The notes under the pieces: generated by a model
Seen by the model: the letters and a program-made list of their open reading frames with translations, nothing else
Database searches by the model: none
Told to the model about the DNA's origin: nothing
Assembly: GCA_038049695.1 (NCBI GenBank)
Contig: CP142455.1
Location: 30,293,501-30,357,500, forward strand
Source of the DNA: Cinnamomum chago
Lineage: Eukaryota; Streptophyta; Magnoliopsida; Laurales; Lauraceae
DNA length: 64,000 nt
Direction: 5' to 3'
In this document: positions 11,290 to 22,400 of the stretch, one piece after another
Layout: each line of letters begins with the position of its first letter
Numbering within the stretch: position 1 is the stretch's first letter
Position numbers and translations under genes: made by a program

Positions 11290-12190
11290 AGCATGTCAAG
11301 CAGGTATATATATCAAGTTATCAACTATTTGCTCACAGGAGGGTATACAAAGTGGGTGACAAGTGTGCCAATAGCAACTTTCTCGCGGACAAAATTACAG
11401 TCGAGATCGATGTATTTTGTTCGTACATAAATGACCAGGTTGACTGTCAGGTATAGTGCACTGATGTTGTGCACAAAAGATAATTGGAGGACTTTTGAGA
11501 AAAACTCCGATATCCCCCAACATATAATAAATCCAAGTGATTTCTGCTACTGTTGATGCGATCATCGAGACTCTGCTTCGAGACTCTGCTTCAGTGCTAG
11601 ACGGAACCACTGTGTTGATTCTTGGTTGTCCAAGAAACACAATTTGCACCCAAAAAAAATGGAGAAGCCTGAGGCGGAGCATATTGAGGAGCGAGCTCCA
11701 CCCAAAGAGTATTGAAAAGTGTTTATGCTCAAATTTTTTTTCTTTGCTTGCCTACCAAAACCTCGAGGCGCATAAATACTTTTCAATACTCCTCCTTGGG
11801 TGGAGCCCCCTCCTCAATAGAGCGCCAGGTAAGAGGACACCTAGCCCGATCGACATCAGAAAATCCACATAAGTTTGATGAAAATCAAGATATAATTCGT
11901 AGCCCATAATTTAAAGTCCCCTTTTATGTATCGAATGATTCTTTTGATGGCTTCACAACAACCTTCATTTGGTGCATCCATGAATTGGCAAACCAAATTG
12001 ACGGCATGTGCTAATTCTGGCCGGTAAGAGTCTAATATTGCAAGGGGCCAACCACACTTCAGTATGACGTACCATCAACCTCTACTGTCTTGTTGCCATG
12101 AAGATTATGATTTACAACTAATGGAGTATTTATGTGCTTTGAATGAAGCATTTTTTGTCTTGGTTAAGAGATCTTGAGCATAATTTTTTT
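11290..12190 (-). pseudogene. Copia pol fragment (RT end and RNase H)
   Basis: Read on the minus strand, the order is that of a Ty1/copia polyprotein: RT-end motif (RPELAHAVNLVCQFM near 11980-12030), FSDVDRARCPLTWRS near 11850, then GANCVSWTTKNQ and STEAES near 11590-11650, ITWIYYML near 11540, and IDLDCNFVREKVAIGTLV near 11350-11410. Stops and frameshifts break the frame, and a palindromic insert (11672-11827) sits in the RNase H part. The rest of the element and both LTRs are not recognised here. It is a decayed fragment with no coding capacity. Confidence 0.8.
11672..11827. repeat. Palindromic insert in the copia fragment
   Basis: Two arms of about 58 bases (about 11673-11730 and 11769-11827) are inverted copies with a few mismatches. 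Shared blocks are ATTGAGGAG, GCTCCACCCAA, GTATTGAAAAGT and TTTATGC. A loop of about 38 bases separates them. It interrupts the RNase H frame between RRS-like and FLG-like residues, so it inserted after the copia element. No clean target duplication was found, so the superfamily is unassigned. Confidence 0.75.
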
Positions 12191-12344
12191 TTTTTTGAAA
12201 TGTGAGAAAAGAAAAGGATCAAGCAAATGACACTTACGTTCTCCTTTGGTCTGGTTTGAATTCCTAGACATCGGCTGGGGATTCAATAGAACTGGAAGTT
12301 ATCCAAAATGTTGGCCAAAGTTATCCTGGAACTGTCTCCTTAAG

Positions 12345-12503
12345 CCCTCCATAGCATGCTTTGCTTGGAAGTTGTTCCACAACAAACTTCCTACCAGCAA
12401 ATGGGCATAGTTGACTGGAATTAAGTTGGCTTCAATTTACCTGCTTTGTGGATCTCATCAAGAATCAGCATACAACCTCTTTTTCAACTGTATGTTTGCT
12501 GAG
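12345..12503 (+). pseudogene. LINE zf-RVT domain fragment
   Basis: The plus strand encodes PSIACFAWKLFHNKLPTS, an in-frame stop, then LTGIKLASIYLLCG and ESAYNLFFNCMFAE. This is the zf-RVT zinc-binding signature of plant L1 polyproteins (WKLLHNKLPT..C.LC....E..HLFF.C). One stop interrupts it. The flanks are lost on both sides, and the SINE-like sequence begins just after it. Confidence 0.75.
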
Positions 12504-12504
12504 A

Positions 12505-12660
12505 ACGGCCTTTTACCTCAGTGGTAAGAGGCGGCAATTCTCACTTGGCTGCCTAGGGGTTCTAACCTTATGGATGCTACCTTCGCTCACCAAAGGGCTT
12601 CACCAAGGTCTACAAGCCTCACCCGAGGGCAAAAAGAAATGTCCGTTTGCTTCTACTGTC
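12505..12660 (+). mobile_element. Possible tRNA-derived SINE
   Basis: CTCAGTGGTAAGAGG (12517-12531) resembles a tRNA A box. GGGGTTCTAACC (12556-12567) resembles a B box about 30 bases further on, as in RNA polymerase III internal promoters. The two sit at the start of a body with no coding sense, directly after the LINE fragment. The tail and target duplication were not securely identified, so this is tentative. Confidence 0.45.
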
Positions 12661-15220
12661 TAAGACTGGTTCAATTCCAATATTGCGGTCCTTCACAATG
12701 TTCCCGGTGCCTCCTTCTGGAATCACTTCTAAGCCTTCTCTTGAAAGAAAGCAAAGTTTGGGCTAGGAGCGACCTTCATCATCGTCATTTTAGGCCTATG
12801 AAAGACCAGAAACTTGGCTATTTTTACTGATCAAAAGTGTTTTCTCTGGAAATTGCCATTTCTCTTTTAATTACCGAATCTTCTCTCTCTAAACTAAAAT
12901 ATCTTCTCCCTTATCTAGCTTAGCTTTGGAGTCTTTTTTTTTTTTTTTTTTTTTTTGAATTATGTAAATTGATCTCTCCCAACTGTAGGTTAAGCCCTGT
13001 TTTTACAGGGCTATTGCTTAATTTGGTTTCAGTTTTTGGGTTTGGTCTGTATTTTCCCTTCTCTTTTCTATACAATTTTGCCTTCAAGGAAAAAAAAAAA
13101 AAAGAAACTAAAGTAACAATATCTAAGACCATATATGAATTATAATAATTGCATCCTCTATATATTTAGGGTCCCCCACCCATACTTTCATGAGCTAAAA
13201 TCTCTGTCTTTCTTGGAGAGCCATCTGTGAATGTCAAAAGAAAAATCAGATTATGAAAACAAATTAATCTCTTCAACATATCACATGACATTTAAAGAAT
13301 CACATTTATATAACCTTAGGGTATATAATTGATGCATTTATTTTTTTGCGCAAATGAAAGTGTAAGGATTATAATCCTACTATAATTAGTATGAGCAAAA
13401 CATGCCCGTGCTAATATAATTTATACTATTAAAAATAAAATCATCTTTAAATAATATTTAGTTTAAATTATATTGATATGGTAAAAATTGCAATCAAAAT
13501 TTAAATCAATAATAATAATACAAAAATATAGTTGGTTAATTCCAAAATGGGAGCACTTTAATTTGTTTCAAATTAGTTGAGTATTTCACTTCAAACATTC
13601 TTTTGAGATAAGAAGAATAAACCCATAATAAAGAAATAAAATTTATAAAAACACCACAAGAATACAACATGAAAATAAAAGTCTATAGACAATTCAATAA
13701 TAAGAACAACTAAGAAGAAACAAATTAACTCATGGAAACCCAATGCAAAAAACTAAGAATTGAAACCAAAAAAAGAAATAAAAAAAAAAAAAAACCATGA
13801 AAATCTGTCACTGCGGAAACAAAAAAAAAACCCATCAAATTGGGAGAAAAAACAAAACAGAACTATGATAAAAGAAAAATTAATCATTAAACACTAAAAA
13901 ATATATAAAAAAAGAAACGTATAAAAATTAGAAGCGTGATTTAGAAGAAACAGAAAACCCATGAGAAACCAATTAAAAAAAAAAGAAAAAGAAAAAAAAA
14001 ATGGAAAACAGAAAAGATAAAAAACGATAATGATAATGGCAATGTGCAGTTGCTCGGTTGGTTGGCAACCCTAGATGTCATCTAGCTACTTTGGAAAGAT
14101 AAGAATTGCTTATGATATTAGATAAGAAAATCAAAATATACATAGATTGTTAGAGACCGCGGAACATTGGACTCTTTAATAAAAGAAAACTCCTTTTAAA
14201 TCAGACTCTCTATTTAGAAAATCAAAAACTTTTCTCGAATCCCTAAAATCTCACCTTCAAGTTTAAAAAAAAAAAAAGAAGTAGAGGTAACTTGCATAAA
14301 CTACAAATAAAAAATGAATCTTAATCAGAGAACTTTTTATCGTGTCCAAGTTTGATATATCTAGACCTCAAAAATGTCTTTAACTAACACTTTGGGGATA
14401 TGGTCCATAAAAATTGTGGCCACGTAAACATCTACTCTTGATTGCTTAAGAACTTCAAAATCATTATCCCATGCATACTCTTCCATCCAATAAATTAAAA
14501 TCCGTTCAAATACTACACCCATAGATAGATTGCTAAGTTACATAATTAGTACCAATCCAATCAAATATTTGCCCACTTGATGCAATTGTGAGAAACACCT
14601 AATGAGATCTTGGCTACCTGTATGTGTGGAGTGTATAAAGATAAAACAACATATAACAATAGATCTATGCAACGTGTGTCTTTATAGGTTAGATTGAATA
14701 TTTTGAGATCATTTAAGAAACCATTTTATCTAAAAATCAAATGTGTAGATCTGCTGGATCTATTGGACTCTATCTTTAGATGGCGAAAATCTAAAAATTT
14801 CCCGAATCTCTAAAATCTCTCCCTCAATTAAAATTGAAATGAAATTAAAGCTCCAATTTTGCAATCAATTGGAAAATTGAACTCCAATTTCGAAATCGAA
14901 TCCTACCTCTATGATATATAATGAAGGGCTCAGAATTGTTCCTAACAAACACTGGAACAGTTTTAAACCGCTACAAAAACAGGTGTTCCTAAATTATTGA
15001 AACGGGTACAAACTGTTCCAAATAACAGATTTTGGAACGGTTTATAACACTTCTAAAAATTCCAGGAACCGTTCCAACTACAAATTTTTGGAACGGTTTC
15101 TAACACTTCCAAAAGTTTCTAAAATCGCTCCAAATTCAAATTTCTGGGGTCCAAGTTAGAACCATTCCTGACTTTCAGGAAGGGTTCGAAACTGTTTCAT
15201 AACCATTTTATAACCCTTTG
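12661..15220. other. Intergenic, A/T-rich, no gene recognised
   Basis: Contains a long T run (about 12935-12956), A-rich low-complexity sequence (about 13600-14010) and the dispersed segment at 13210-13320 that resembles 3765-3860. Two short direct repeats around TTGGACTCT followed by CCGAATC.CTAAAATCTC occur near 14170-14260 and 14760-14830. No coding exon was recognised. Confidence 0.55.
14930..15210. repeat. Cluster of GGAACGGTTT / AACCGTTCC motifs
   Basis: Short direct and inverted copies of GGAACGGTTT, AACAGTTT, GAACCGTTCC and CACTTCTAAAA or CACTTCCAAAA fill about 280 bases. Such clustered degenerate motifs resemble subterminal repeats of CACTA elements, but no CACTA terminus or target duplication is visible. 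It is reported as an unassigned repeat. Confidence 0.45.
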
Positions 15221-15828
15221 GGCTGGGCTCCCTTGTTAAGTTGTTAGGGCCACACAATTAACTCAGGCCTGTTTTCTTTAGGCCCAAATGCTGCTCATGC
15301 CCAATACCATATATAGGCCTGTCAAGCCATTGTATCATGAATCCACACCCAATCCAACTCACACCGGCGTGTCAAGCTTGGATTGTGATACCAAGCCATC
15401 TCCATAACAAGTTTTATTTTTATTTTCTTTCTCTTTGATGTGAGAGAAATTTAAACATTTTAAGAAAATATATTTTTATTACTCCATAAATGATATTACC
15501 ATTAACAGAGACATATATATAAAGGGTAGTATATGGGTAGGTCAATTGCAGTGGCCAAAACCAAAAGCCACTCTAATCCAACTCATATTGGAATTTATGA
15601 ACCCAATAACTGTTAGAATGTAAGGTTTACTAGCAGAACTTTCAGCAGAAAATCTTGTGTAAGGTTTTTTTTTTTTTTTTTTTTTTCCATAGTTTCTTTA
15701 AACAACCACAGTTCCCTTTTAGTTGTAAAATCTTCTCTCCCTTCATTAAAGCTTTCTATTGGACCCAGAAAAAAAAATACTAAACAAAATAACGTTGCCT
15801 TAGAAAAAGAAACCTAACCTTGTCTCTG
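15220..15828 (-). other. Thiolase copy A intron 4 (duplicated block)
   Basis: This sequence is closely similar to 52043-52679 in thiolase copy B (shared GGGCCACACAATTAACTCAG, CACACCGGCGTGTCAAG and others), so it marks the left part of a segmental duplication. It precedes the split exon 4 on the minus strand. A T run at about 15667-15686 is expanded relative to copy B. Confidence 0.8.
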
Positions 15829-15857
15829 CCAGATATTTAGGCGCATTACGTACTTTC
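15829..15857 (-). pseudogene. Thiolase copy A, severed 3' end of exon 4
   Basis: The 3' end of AACT exon 4 cut off by the Tat insertion. On the minus strand it encodes PKYLAETR before donor AAG|GTTAGG, closer to the usual family KYLAEAR than copy B's KYLVGTR. CTTTC at 15853-15857 is the target duplication. Just inside it the sequence differs from copy B by small changes (TACGTAATG against CATGTCTAATG), which break the frame. Confidence 0.85.
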
Positions 15858-16534
15858 TGTGTGGGGACATTCCGTGATCGTGGATTTAGGTGGGGCCACC
15901 ATCCGGTCTCGGTCTATCCGTGATCTCGGTATCATCCAAGGTCGGCTGTAGCGCCATCTCGGGCAGCCCTGGACGGGTCCCAGTGATTACATCACGAGTC
16001 CCGAGCTCGGCTTTGACCTCAGCCGAGCTCGGCCTCCTACCACTCAATCATAAATGCCGCCATTAATGCACTGCCAAGAAGTGATCGGCAGACTGACAAC
16101 AAAGTGGGCACCGGATCTACGCAAGGAGCATGCCTTATCTAAAGTCATGTCCATAGGCAAGGAGAGCTGGTCCGATGGGACATCCCCTTTTTACCTACCC
16201 CCACTCAGGAGATGACAGTACATTCAGATGGGACTCCCGTCCCCTCAAGGAGACAGTCCGAATGATGACTTTCACGTATATATATATGGCATGAGAAAGA
16301 ACCATGCAGGTACGAGAACCCTCCTCTCCCAGAACTCTCTTTCTCCATTCTCTCAGTTCCTACACTAACTTGAGCGTCGGAGGGCCTTTGGCTACCCACA
16401 GCCAGGGTCTCTCACCGTTGTTTCTTCCCTTTCAGGTCATCCGAGGCTTAATCCTTTCCCTGCATCTTCCCCAAATCCTCAAATCAGGAGCTTAATCCTC
16501 CATTAACTAAGTCCGTAATTTTTAGGCACTTACA
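15858..16534 (+). repeat. 5' LTR of the Tat element
   Basis: 677 bp, TGTGTGGGG to CTTACA, identical in length to the 3' LTR at 26313-26989 with 10 substitutions by eye. It contains the promoter region of the element. Confidence 0.96.
16277..16287 (+). promoter_or_regulatory. TATA box in the Tat 5' LTR
   Basis: TATATATATAT about 260 bases before the LTR end, the usual place for the U3/R promoter. The same box is present in the 3' LTR near 26732-26742. Confidence 0.6.
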
Positions 16535-16536
16535 GT

Positions 16537-16554
16537 TGGCGCCGTCTGTGAGAA
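16537..16554 (+). other. Primer binding site of the Tat element
   Basis: TGGCGCCGTCTGTGAGAA starts two bases after the LTR. TGGCGCC matches the CCA-ended acceptor of a tRNA. Tat relatives are usually primed by tRNA-Arg or tRNA-Asp; I cannot decide between them here. The shortened Tat relative at 53749-58226 has nearly the same site. Confidence 0.75.
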
Positions 16555-16585
16555 TAGGATCTGTGCCAAAACATCTACAGAAACC

Positions 16586-19417
16586 ATGCCTCCGAAGACC
16601 AGGAACGGTGGCGGAGGACCGTCGAAGTCTCAGAAGGCATCGTCCTTCCCGCTACCAGAACAACCTTCATTTCCACCATTCTTGCAGCCACCGCCTCCAG
16701 AACCTACCCCTGACCTTCGTGTTGCTCTTCTTCCCCCTCTGGGACCGCCAGCGGTTCCTCCCATCAGGCAGGAGGAGCCGCAGGTCCCTCGCCAGAGGAG
16801 GTCAGGGGGAAAGCCGAGTGCCGCATACGTGGAGGGCGTCGTCCAATCGGCCTCTTCATCTCGGCCCATAACCACTCGCCTCCGCCAAGATAGCCGTCGT
16901 AATGCTCCTCACCACGCTGGCGAGCGGTCACACGGCGGTCCGCAGCAGAACGCCTCCACAGCGGATCTTCGACGGCAAGGCAAGACTCCCGTCAGGACAG
17001 GATCCCGTCATTCCCACCAGCACGTCCACGATGACGGCCAGTCCTTTCACCAAACTCATGGGGCCCGAAATGACAATCCCCTGCTTAAAGAGCTGGATGC
17101 CCAGAACCAAGCTCTCCAAGACAAAGACGAGGTGATTCGTCATCTCGAGGAACGGCTCGAAATGAATGAGAGGAGGTCTCGCGCTCCACCTCCTCGGCGA
17201 CCGCGGAACCATCCGGGCCACCGAGATCTGAGGCAGGTCCTCAACAGCAGAAGGAGATATCGCTGCGAAGAGGAAGGCTCAAGTAGCAGTCATCTGCCTG
17301 ATGGCCTCGGGGGATCGCGGTGCGAGCCAGAATCCCCGAGACTCGACAACCAGACAGGCCTCAAGGAGTTGCTGGACCATTACGTCAAGCAGGAGGTCCA
17401 GGCCCGCCTGGCCGAGATTGGTCTCGCCCGAGACCAGACTGGTAAATATGAAGAGGACGATCAGGGCATGTCCCCCTTTTCACTGGAGATCAAAAACTTC
17501 TCTCTCCCTGAGAGATTTAGTGTCCCAAGGTTCGTCCTTTATGACGGAGCCTCGGACCCAGAGGCTCGTCTGCGGCACTTCACTCAGCGGATGTCGGTCT
17601 GGGGGGATGTCGGTCTCTTGAACTGCAGAGTTTTCTCATCAAGTCTGGGAGACCTCCCCCTCCGGTGGTTCTGCGCGCTTACCCCCGGGTCGGTCTCGAG
17701 CTGGCGGCAGCTCCGAAGTTCTTTCCTAGAAAAATTTCAAGCACACCGCGTCATCCCAAAGACGGGTAGCAATCTCATGGCGATCCGAATGAAAGACGGT
17801 GAGAGCATCACTGCCTTCGCCAGAAGATTCTGGACGATATACAGCCAGATCACCGACGCCAACGACGAGGTCGCCATCATGTGCTTTAGGGAAGGCTTAC
17901 TCCCGGGAAACGAACTCCGTAGGGACCTGGTCCGGAACCCGGCAGCCACGATGAAAGCATTGATGGCAAGAGTGAAACAGTATGTTGAGCAAGAGGAGGA
18001 CGAAGCCCACGACACGGAGCGGTTCGGACTCCCAAAGAAGCACCAAACCTCCACCAGGGAGGGGACGTCCTCCAGACCGAGGTCGGACAAAAGGAAGCCC
18101 GCCCGCTCGTTCTCAATATCCTCGGACAATAGCAAGAAACCCAGGTTCCAGCCCCCTAAATCTGCCGGCGATCCGTACAGAGCCATCAGCGCTGTATTCA
18201 AGGAACCTATTTATAGGATCCTGAACAAGATCAAGGCCGAACCTTACTTCCAGTGGCCTCGGCCAATGACGAGCGAATCAGCCACCCGAGATCGGCAAAG
18301 ACACTGTTCCTATCATAAGCAGCACGGGCACATGACTGAGGATTGCATAGCGTTGAAATCCCATCTCGAACAGCTCTTCAAGGACGGGCACCTTCAAGAG
18401 CACATCAAGGGGGGAGAGAGGGTTAACCGGGCTCAGCAGTTTGTTCCATCTAATGACGACCAGGACGACGACGAACCAGCAGGCATCATCAACGTCATCC
18501 ACTTGGCTCCCACCCCGGGTAAGGAAAGTATCCGAGCTCGGGCAGAGGCCAGGAAGGCTGCCCACGGCAAACAAGTGATGACGACAGAATTGGAAAGGGC
18601 CCCGAAGAGGGCTAAAAAGGAAAGACCCAAGATTTGGTTCTCGGACGAGGACCTGAAAGGAGTCCAGCTCCCCCATAATGACGCCCTCATTCTCACCCTG
18701 CGACTTAACAATTACACTACCAAGCGCGTCCTCGTGGACCCAGGCAGCTCCTCCGAAGTCATCTATTACAGCTGCTTCAAGCAGCTCGGCTTGGCCGAGT
18801 CCGATCTGCAGGAGGCTCGCATCCCCTTGGTAGGATTCAGCGCCGAGCCAGTCTATCCCAAAGGAAAGGTCTCGCTTGAAGTACGGATAGGGGGTACGAC
18901 GAAGATGGCAGACTTCATGGTTATAGACACACCATCCCCCTACAATGTGATCATGGGACGAAGTTGGCTGCACGCCATGGAAGCAGTGCCCTCCACCCTC
19001 CATCAAAAACTCAAGTTTCCATTAGAAAAGCCTGGTGGGGTGGTCGAGATTGTGACGGTGTGGGGCAACCAGCAGATGGCCAGGGAATGCCTCGTGGCCG
19101 TAACCCCCGGGGAGGCTGAACTGCAGCAGGTGCAAGTGCATATGGCCGAGCTCGAAGCCGAGATTGAGGATGTCGGGCGGACCGCCGGACAGAAAAGCAT
19201 AGAAGACCTCACCGAGGTCAGGATTGACCCTGAAGATCCGGAGCGCTACTTCCTGCTGGGTAGCCAACTCCCCGACACTGAGAAGGCTGAGTTGCTAGAC
19301 TTCCTGCTTCTGAATAAAGATGTCTTTGCCTGGACCCCATATGAAATGCCAGGCATTGACCCCGAGGTCATATGTCATAAGTTGAATGTGGATCCCGGAC
19401 ACAAGCCCATCGTGTAA
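16586..19417 (+). CDS. Tat element Gag-protease polyprotein
   Basis: 943 codons from ATG 16586 to TAA 19415-19417. The Pro-rich N-terminus starts MPPKTRNG. A capsid-like retrotransposon gag domain spans about residues 325-480 (SVWGDV, WRQLRSSFLEKFQAHR). A CxxHxxxGHxxxxC zinc motif (CSYHKQHGHMTEDC) lies near residue 575. The aspartic protease has active site VDPGSS near residue 718, with the usual position after Asp occupied by Pro. The frame continues past the TAA into reverse transcriptase without a shift, so the stop is either a disabling mutation or a read-through point. In this lineage gag and pol normally form one frame, which favours mutation. Confidence 0.9.
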   Translation: MPPKTRNGGGGPSKSQKASSFPLPEQPSFPPFLQPPPPEPTPDLRVALLPPLGPPAVPPIRQEEPQVPRQRRSGGKPSAAYVEGVVQSASSSRPITTRLRQDSRRNAPHHAGERSHGGPQQNASTADLRRQGKTPVRTGSRHSHQHVHDDGQSFHQTHGARNDNPLLKELDAQNQALQDKDEVIRHLEERLEMNERRSRAPPPRRPRNHPGHRDLRQVLNSRRRYRCEEEGSSSSHLPDGLGGSRCEPESPRLDNQTGLKELLDHYVKQEVQARLAEIGLARDQTGKYEEDDQGMSPFSLEIKNFSLPERFSVPRFVLYDGASDPEARLRHFTQRMSVWGDVGLLNCRVFSSSLGDLPLRWFCALTPGSVSSWRQLRSSFLEKFQAHRVIPKTGSNLMAIRMKDGESITAFARRFWTIYSQITDANDEVAIMCFREGLLPGNELRRDLVRNPAATMKALMARVKQYVEQEEDEAHDTERFGLPKKHQTSTREGTSSRPRSDKRKPARSFSISSDNSKKPRFQPPKSAGDPYRAISAVFKEPIYRILNKIKAEPYFQWPRPMTSESATRDRQRHCSYHKQHGHMTEDCIALKSHLEQLFKDGHLQEHIKGGERVNRAQQFVPSNDDQDDDEPAGIINVIHLAPTPGKESIRARAEARKAAHGKQVMTTELERAPKRAKKERPKIWFSDEDLKGVQLPHNDALILTLRLNNYTTKRVLVDPGSSSEVIYYSCFKQLGLAESDLQEARIPLVGFSAEPVYPKGKVSLEVRIGGTTKMADFMVIDTPSPYNVIMGRSWLHAMEAVPSTLHQKLKFPLEKPGGVVEIVTVWGNQQMARECLVAVTPGEAELQQVQVHMAELEAEIEDVGRTAGQKSIEDLTEVRIDPEDPERYFLLGSQLPDTEKAELLDFLLLNKDVFAWTPYEMPGIDPEVICHKLNVDPGHKPIV

Positions 19418-22400
19418 AAAGCTCGCAGAACAGGGATCCCCCAGACAGAGGCAGTAATCGAGGAGGTGGATAAGCTCCTCGATGCCGGGGCGGTTCGCGA
19501 AGTACACTATCCTCGGTGGCTGGCCAACACAGTGGTGGTAAAGAAAAAGACAGGCAAATGGCGAGTCTGTGTAGACTTCACCGACCTCAACAAAGCCTGC
19601 CCCAAAGACAGCTTCCCCCTCCCCAAGATCGATCAGATGATCGACGCCACTTCAGGACACGACAGGATGAGCTTTTTGGATGCTTACCGAGGTTACCATC
19701 AGATTCCCCTGCTCAAATCTGATGAGGAAAAAACTTCATTCATTACTCCTCGAGGTATCTACTGTTACAAAGTGATGCTCTTTGGACTGAAGAACGCCGG
19801 GGCAACATATCAGAGGCTGGTCACAAAGATGTTCCGGAGCCAACTTGGCAGGACGATGGAAGTTTACATTGATGACATGGTGGTCAAGTCCAAGAAATCG
19901 CAGGACCACTTGGCAGACCTGCGACAAACATTTTCCGTCCTCAGGCAGTACCAGCTCAAACTAAACGCCTCGAAATGTGCATTTGGCGTCGGCTCGGGCA
20001 AGTTCTTGGGAAGCCTGGTGACTCGGAGGGGAATCGAAGCGAACCCGGAGCAGATCGCAGCCATACAGGCTATCCAGAGCCCGACTTCGGCCAAGCAAGT
20101 CCAGAGGCTCACAGGGATGGCTGCTGCACTCAATCGCTTCATCAGTCGTGCCTCGGACAAGTGTCGCCCGTTCTTTCAGCTCCTAAAGAAAAGCTCCAAG
20201 TCTCAATGGACTCTTGAATGTGACCTGGCGTTAGAAGCGCTTAAAAGGTACCTCTCCTCACCACCACTATTGTCCACCCCGTCGCAAGACGAATTTCTTT
20301 ATCTTTATCTTGCAGTCTCGGACCACGCACTGAGCTCGGTGCTGGTTCGCGAATGCGACGGGCAACAGCACCCCATCTATTACACTAGCAAGACCCTGCT
20401 CGACGCCGAAACCAGGTATCTGCCACTTGAAAAGCTGGCATTGGCATTGATCAGCGCCTCCCGCAAGCTCTCCCACTACTTCCAGACACACACCGTAGTG
20501 GTCGTAACCGAGTACCCACTCAAGTCACTTTTTAGAAAGGCAGACTTCTCCGGCAGGATCTCCAAGTGGGCCGTTGAGCTGGGCCAGTTTGACATCCAGT
20601 ATCAACCTAGAACAGCAATCAAGGCACAAGTCCTGGCAGACTTCGTCGTCGAATTCACCTCTCCTAGTTCGGCACCGACCTCGCTCGATACCGAACTGGG
20701 GGACTCCAAAGGTGATGATAAAGCTGACACCGAAACTGAGCAAGAGCAGGCCTGGGGAAAATTCCTTGGATCTGCCTGGAAAGTCTTCGTTGACGGATCG
20801 TCGACATCTAAGAGAGCAGGTGCCGGCGTCATCCTTCAATCCCCAGAAGGGCTAGTCATAGAGCAAGCACTGACCCTTGACTTCAAAGCATCAAACAATG
20901 AAGCAGAATACGAAGCGCTGATTGCTGGTCTCGGTAGTGCAAAAGTACTGGGGGTACGTCGGGTGGCAGTCTTCAGTGATTCCCAGTTGGTGACAAGCCA
21001 ACTAAGCGGGGATTACCAAGCCAGAGATGAAAGAATGATGGCCTACCTGGCCCACGCCAGGCAGCTCCTCTCCCAGTTTGAAAAAGCTGAAGTCAGGCAG
21101 ATCGGCAGGGAGTCCAATCGCCACGCGGACGCCTTAGCGAGCCTGGCCTCGGCCGTAGAAGCTGGGAGGAGAAGGACAGTTGATGTGGGGGCATTGGGAA
21201 GACCGAGCATAGAGCTCATCCCAGTTCGGCAAGTTTTGTGCACTGATCTCGGTCCGAGCTGGATGGACCCAATCGTGACATTCTTAAGAGAAGATAAGTT
21301 CCCCGAAGACAAGACTGAAGCTCACAAGATCAGAATGAAAGCAGCTCACTTTTGGCTATCTCCAGATGGAAAGCTCTACAGAAAACCCTACTCAGGGCCA
21401 TATCTTCAGTGCGTCCATCCAAGTAAGGTGGAGGACTTCCTCTTTGAAATTCACGAAGGAATCTGTGGAAGCCACATCGGGGGAAGACCCCTGGCATACA
21501 GAGCTATTAGCCAGGGCTACTGGTGGCCCTATATGCAGAAAGATGCACAGCTCTACGCCAGGAGATGTGAGAAATGCCAAAAGTTCTCCCATTCCCTCCA
21601 CCAGCCAGCTCAGGACCTAAGCCCTATCTCCAGTCCATGGCCTTTCGCTCAGTGGGGGCTGGACATCGTGGGACCTCTCCACCGAACTCCGGGAAATAAA
21701 AGATGGTTGATGGTGGGCACCGACTACTTCACCAAATGGATTGAGGCAGAGGCCTTATCTTCCATCACCGAGCACGACACGAAGAATTTTGTATGGAAGA
21801 ACATTGTTACACGATTTGGGATCCCCAAGGTTCTTGTCTCGGACAACGGGACCCAATTCGATTCAAAATTCTTCAAAAACTTCTGCCAGGGGCTCGGCAT
21901 CAGGAACCTCTATGCGACCCCGGCCTACCCGCAGAGCAATGGGCAAGCAGAGATCTCGAACAAAGTGGTCCTGGATGGACTCAAGAAAAGGCTTGACAAA
22001 GCCAAAGGCAGATGGATGGAAGAATTGCCAAGTGTCCTGTGGGCGTACAGAACCACCCCGAGGCGGTCCACCTCGGCAACGCCCTTCTCATTAGCCTACG
22101 GAATGGAGGCAGTCATTCCACTTGAGGTCGGTCTCCCGACCTTAAGGACAAATCTCTTCGATCAAGGGGAAAACGAGATGAACCTTGCCAGAGAGCTTGA
22201 CCTAGCCGAGGAACGAAGAGAAGCCGCATCCGTGCGTCTGGCTGCCTATCAGCAGCAGCTGTCCCGAGGATACAATCAGAAGGTCAAAGAAAGAAGGTTC
22301 TCGGTTGGAGAGCTAGTCTTGAAAAAAGCACTCCCAGCAGACAAAGATCCTAACGAAGGCAAGCTCGCGCCTAACTGGCTCGGCCCCTACAAGGTAGTCT

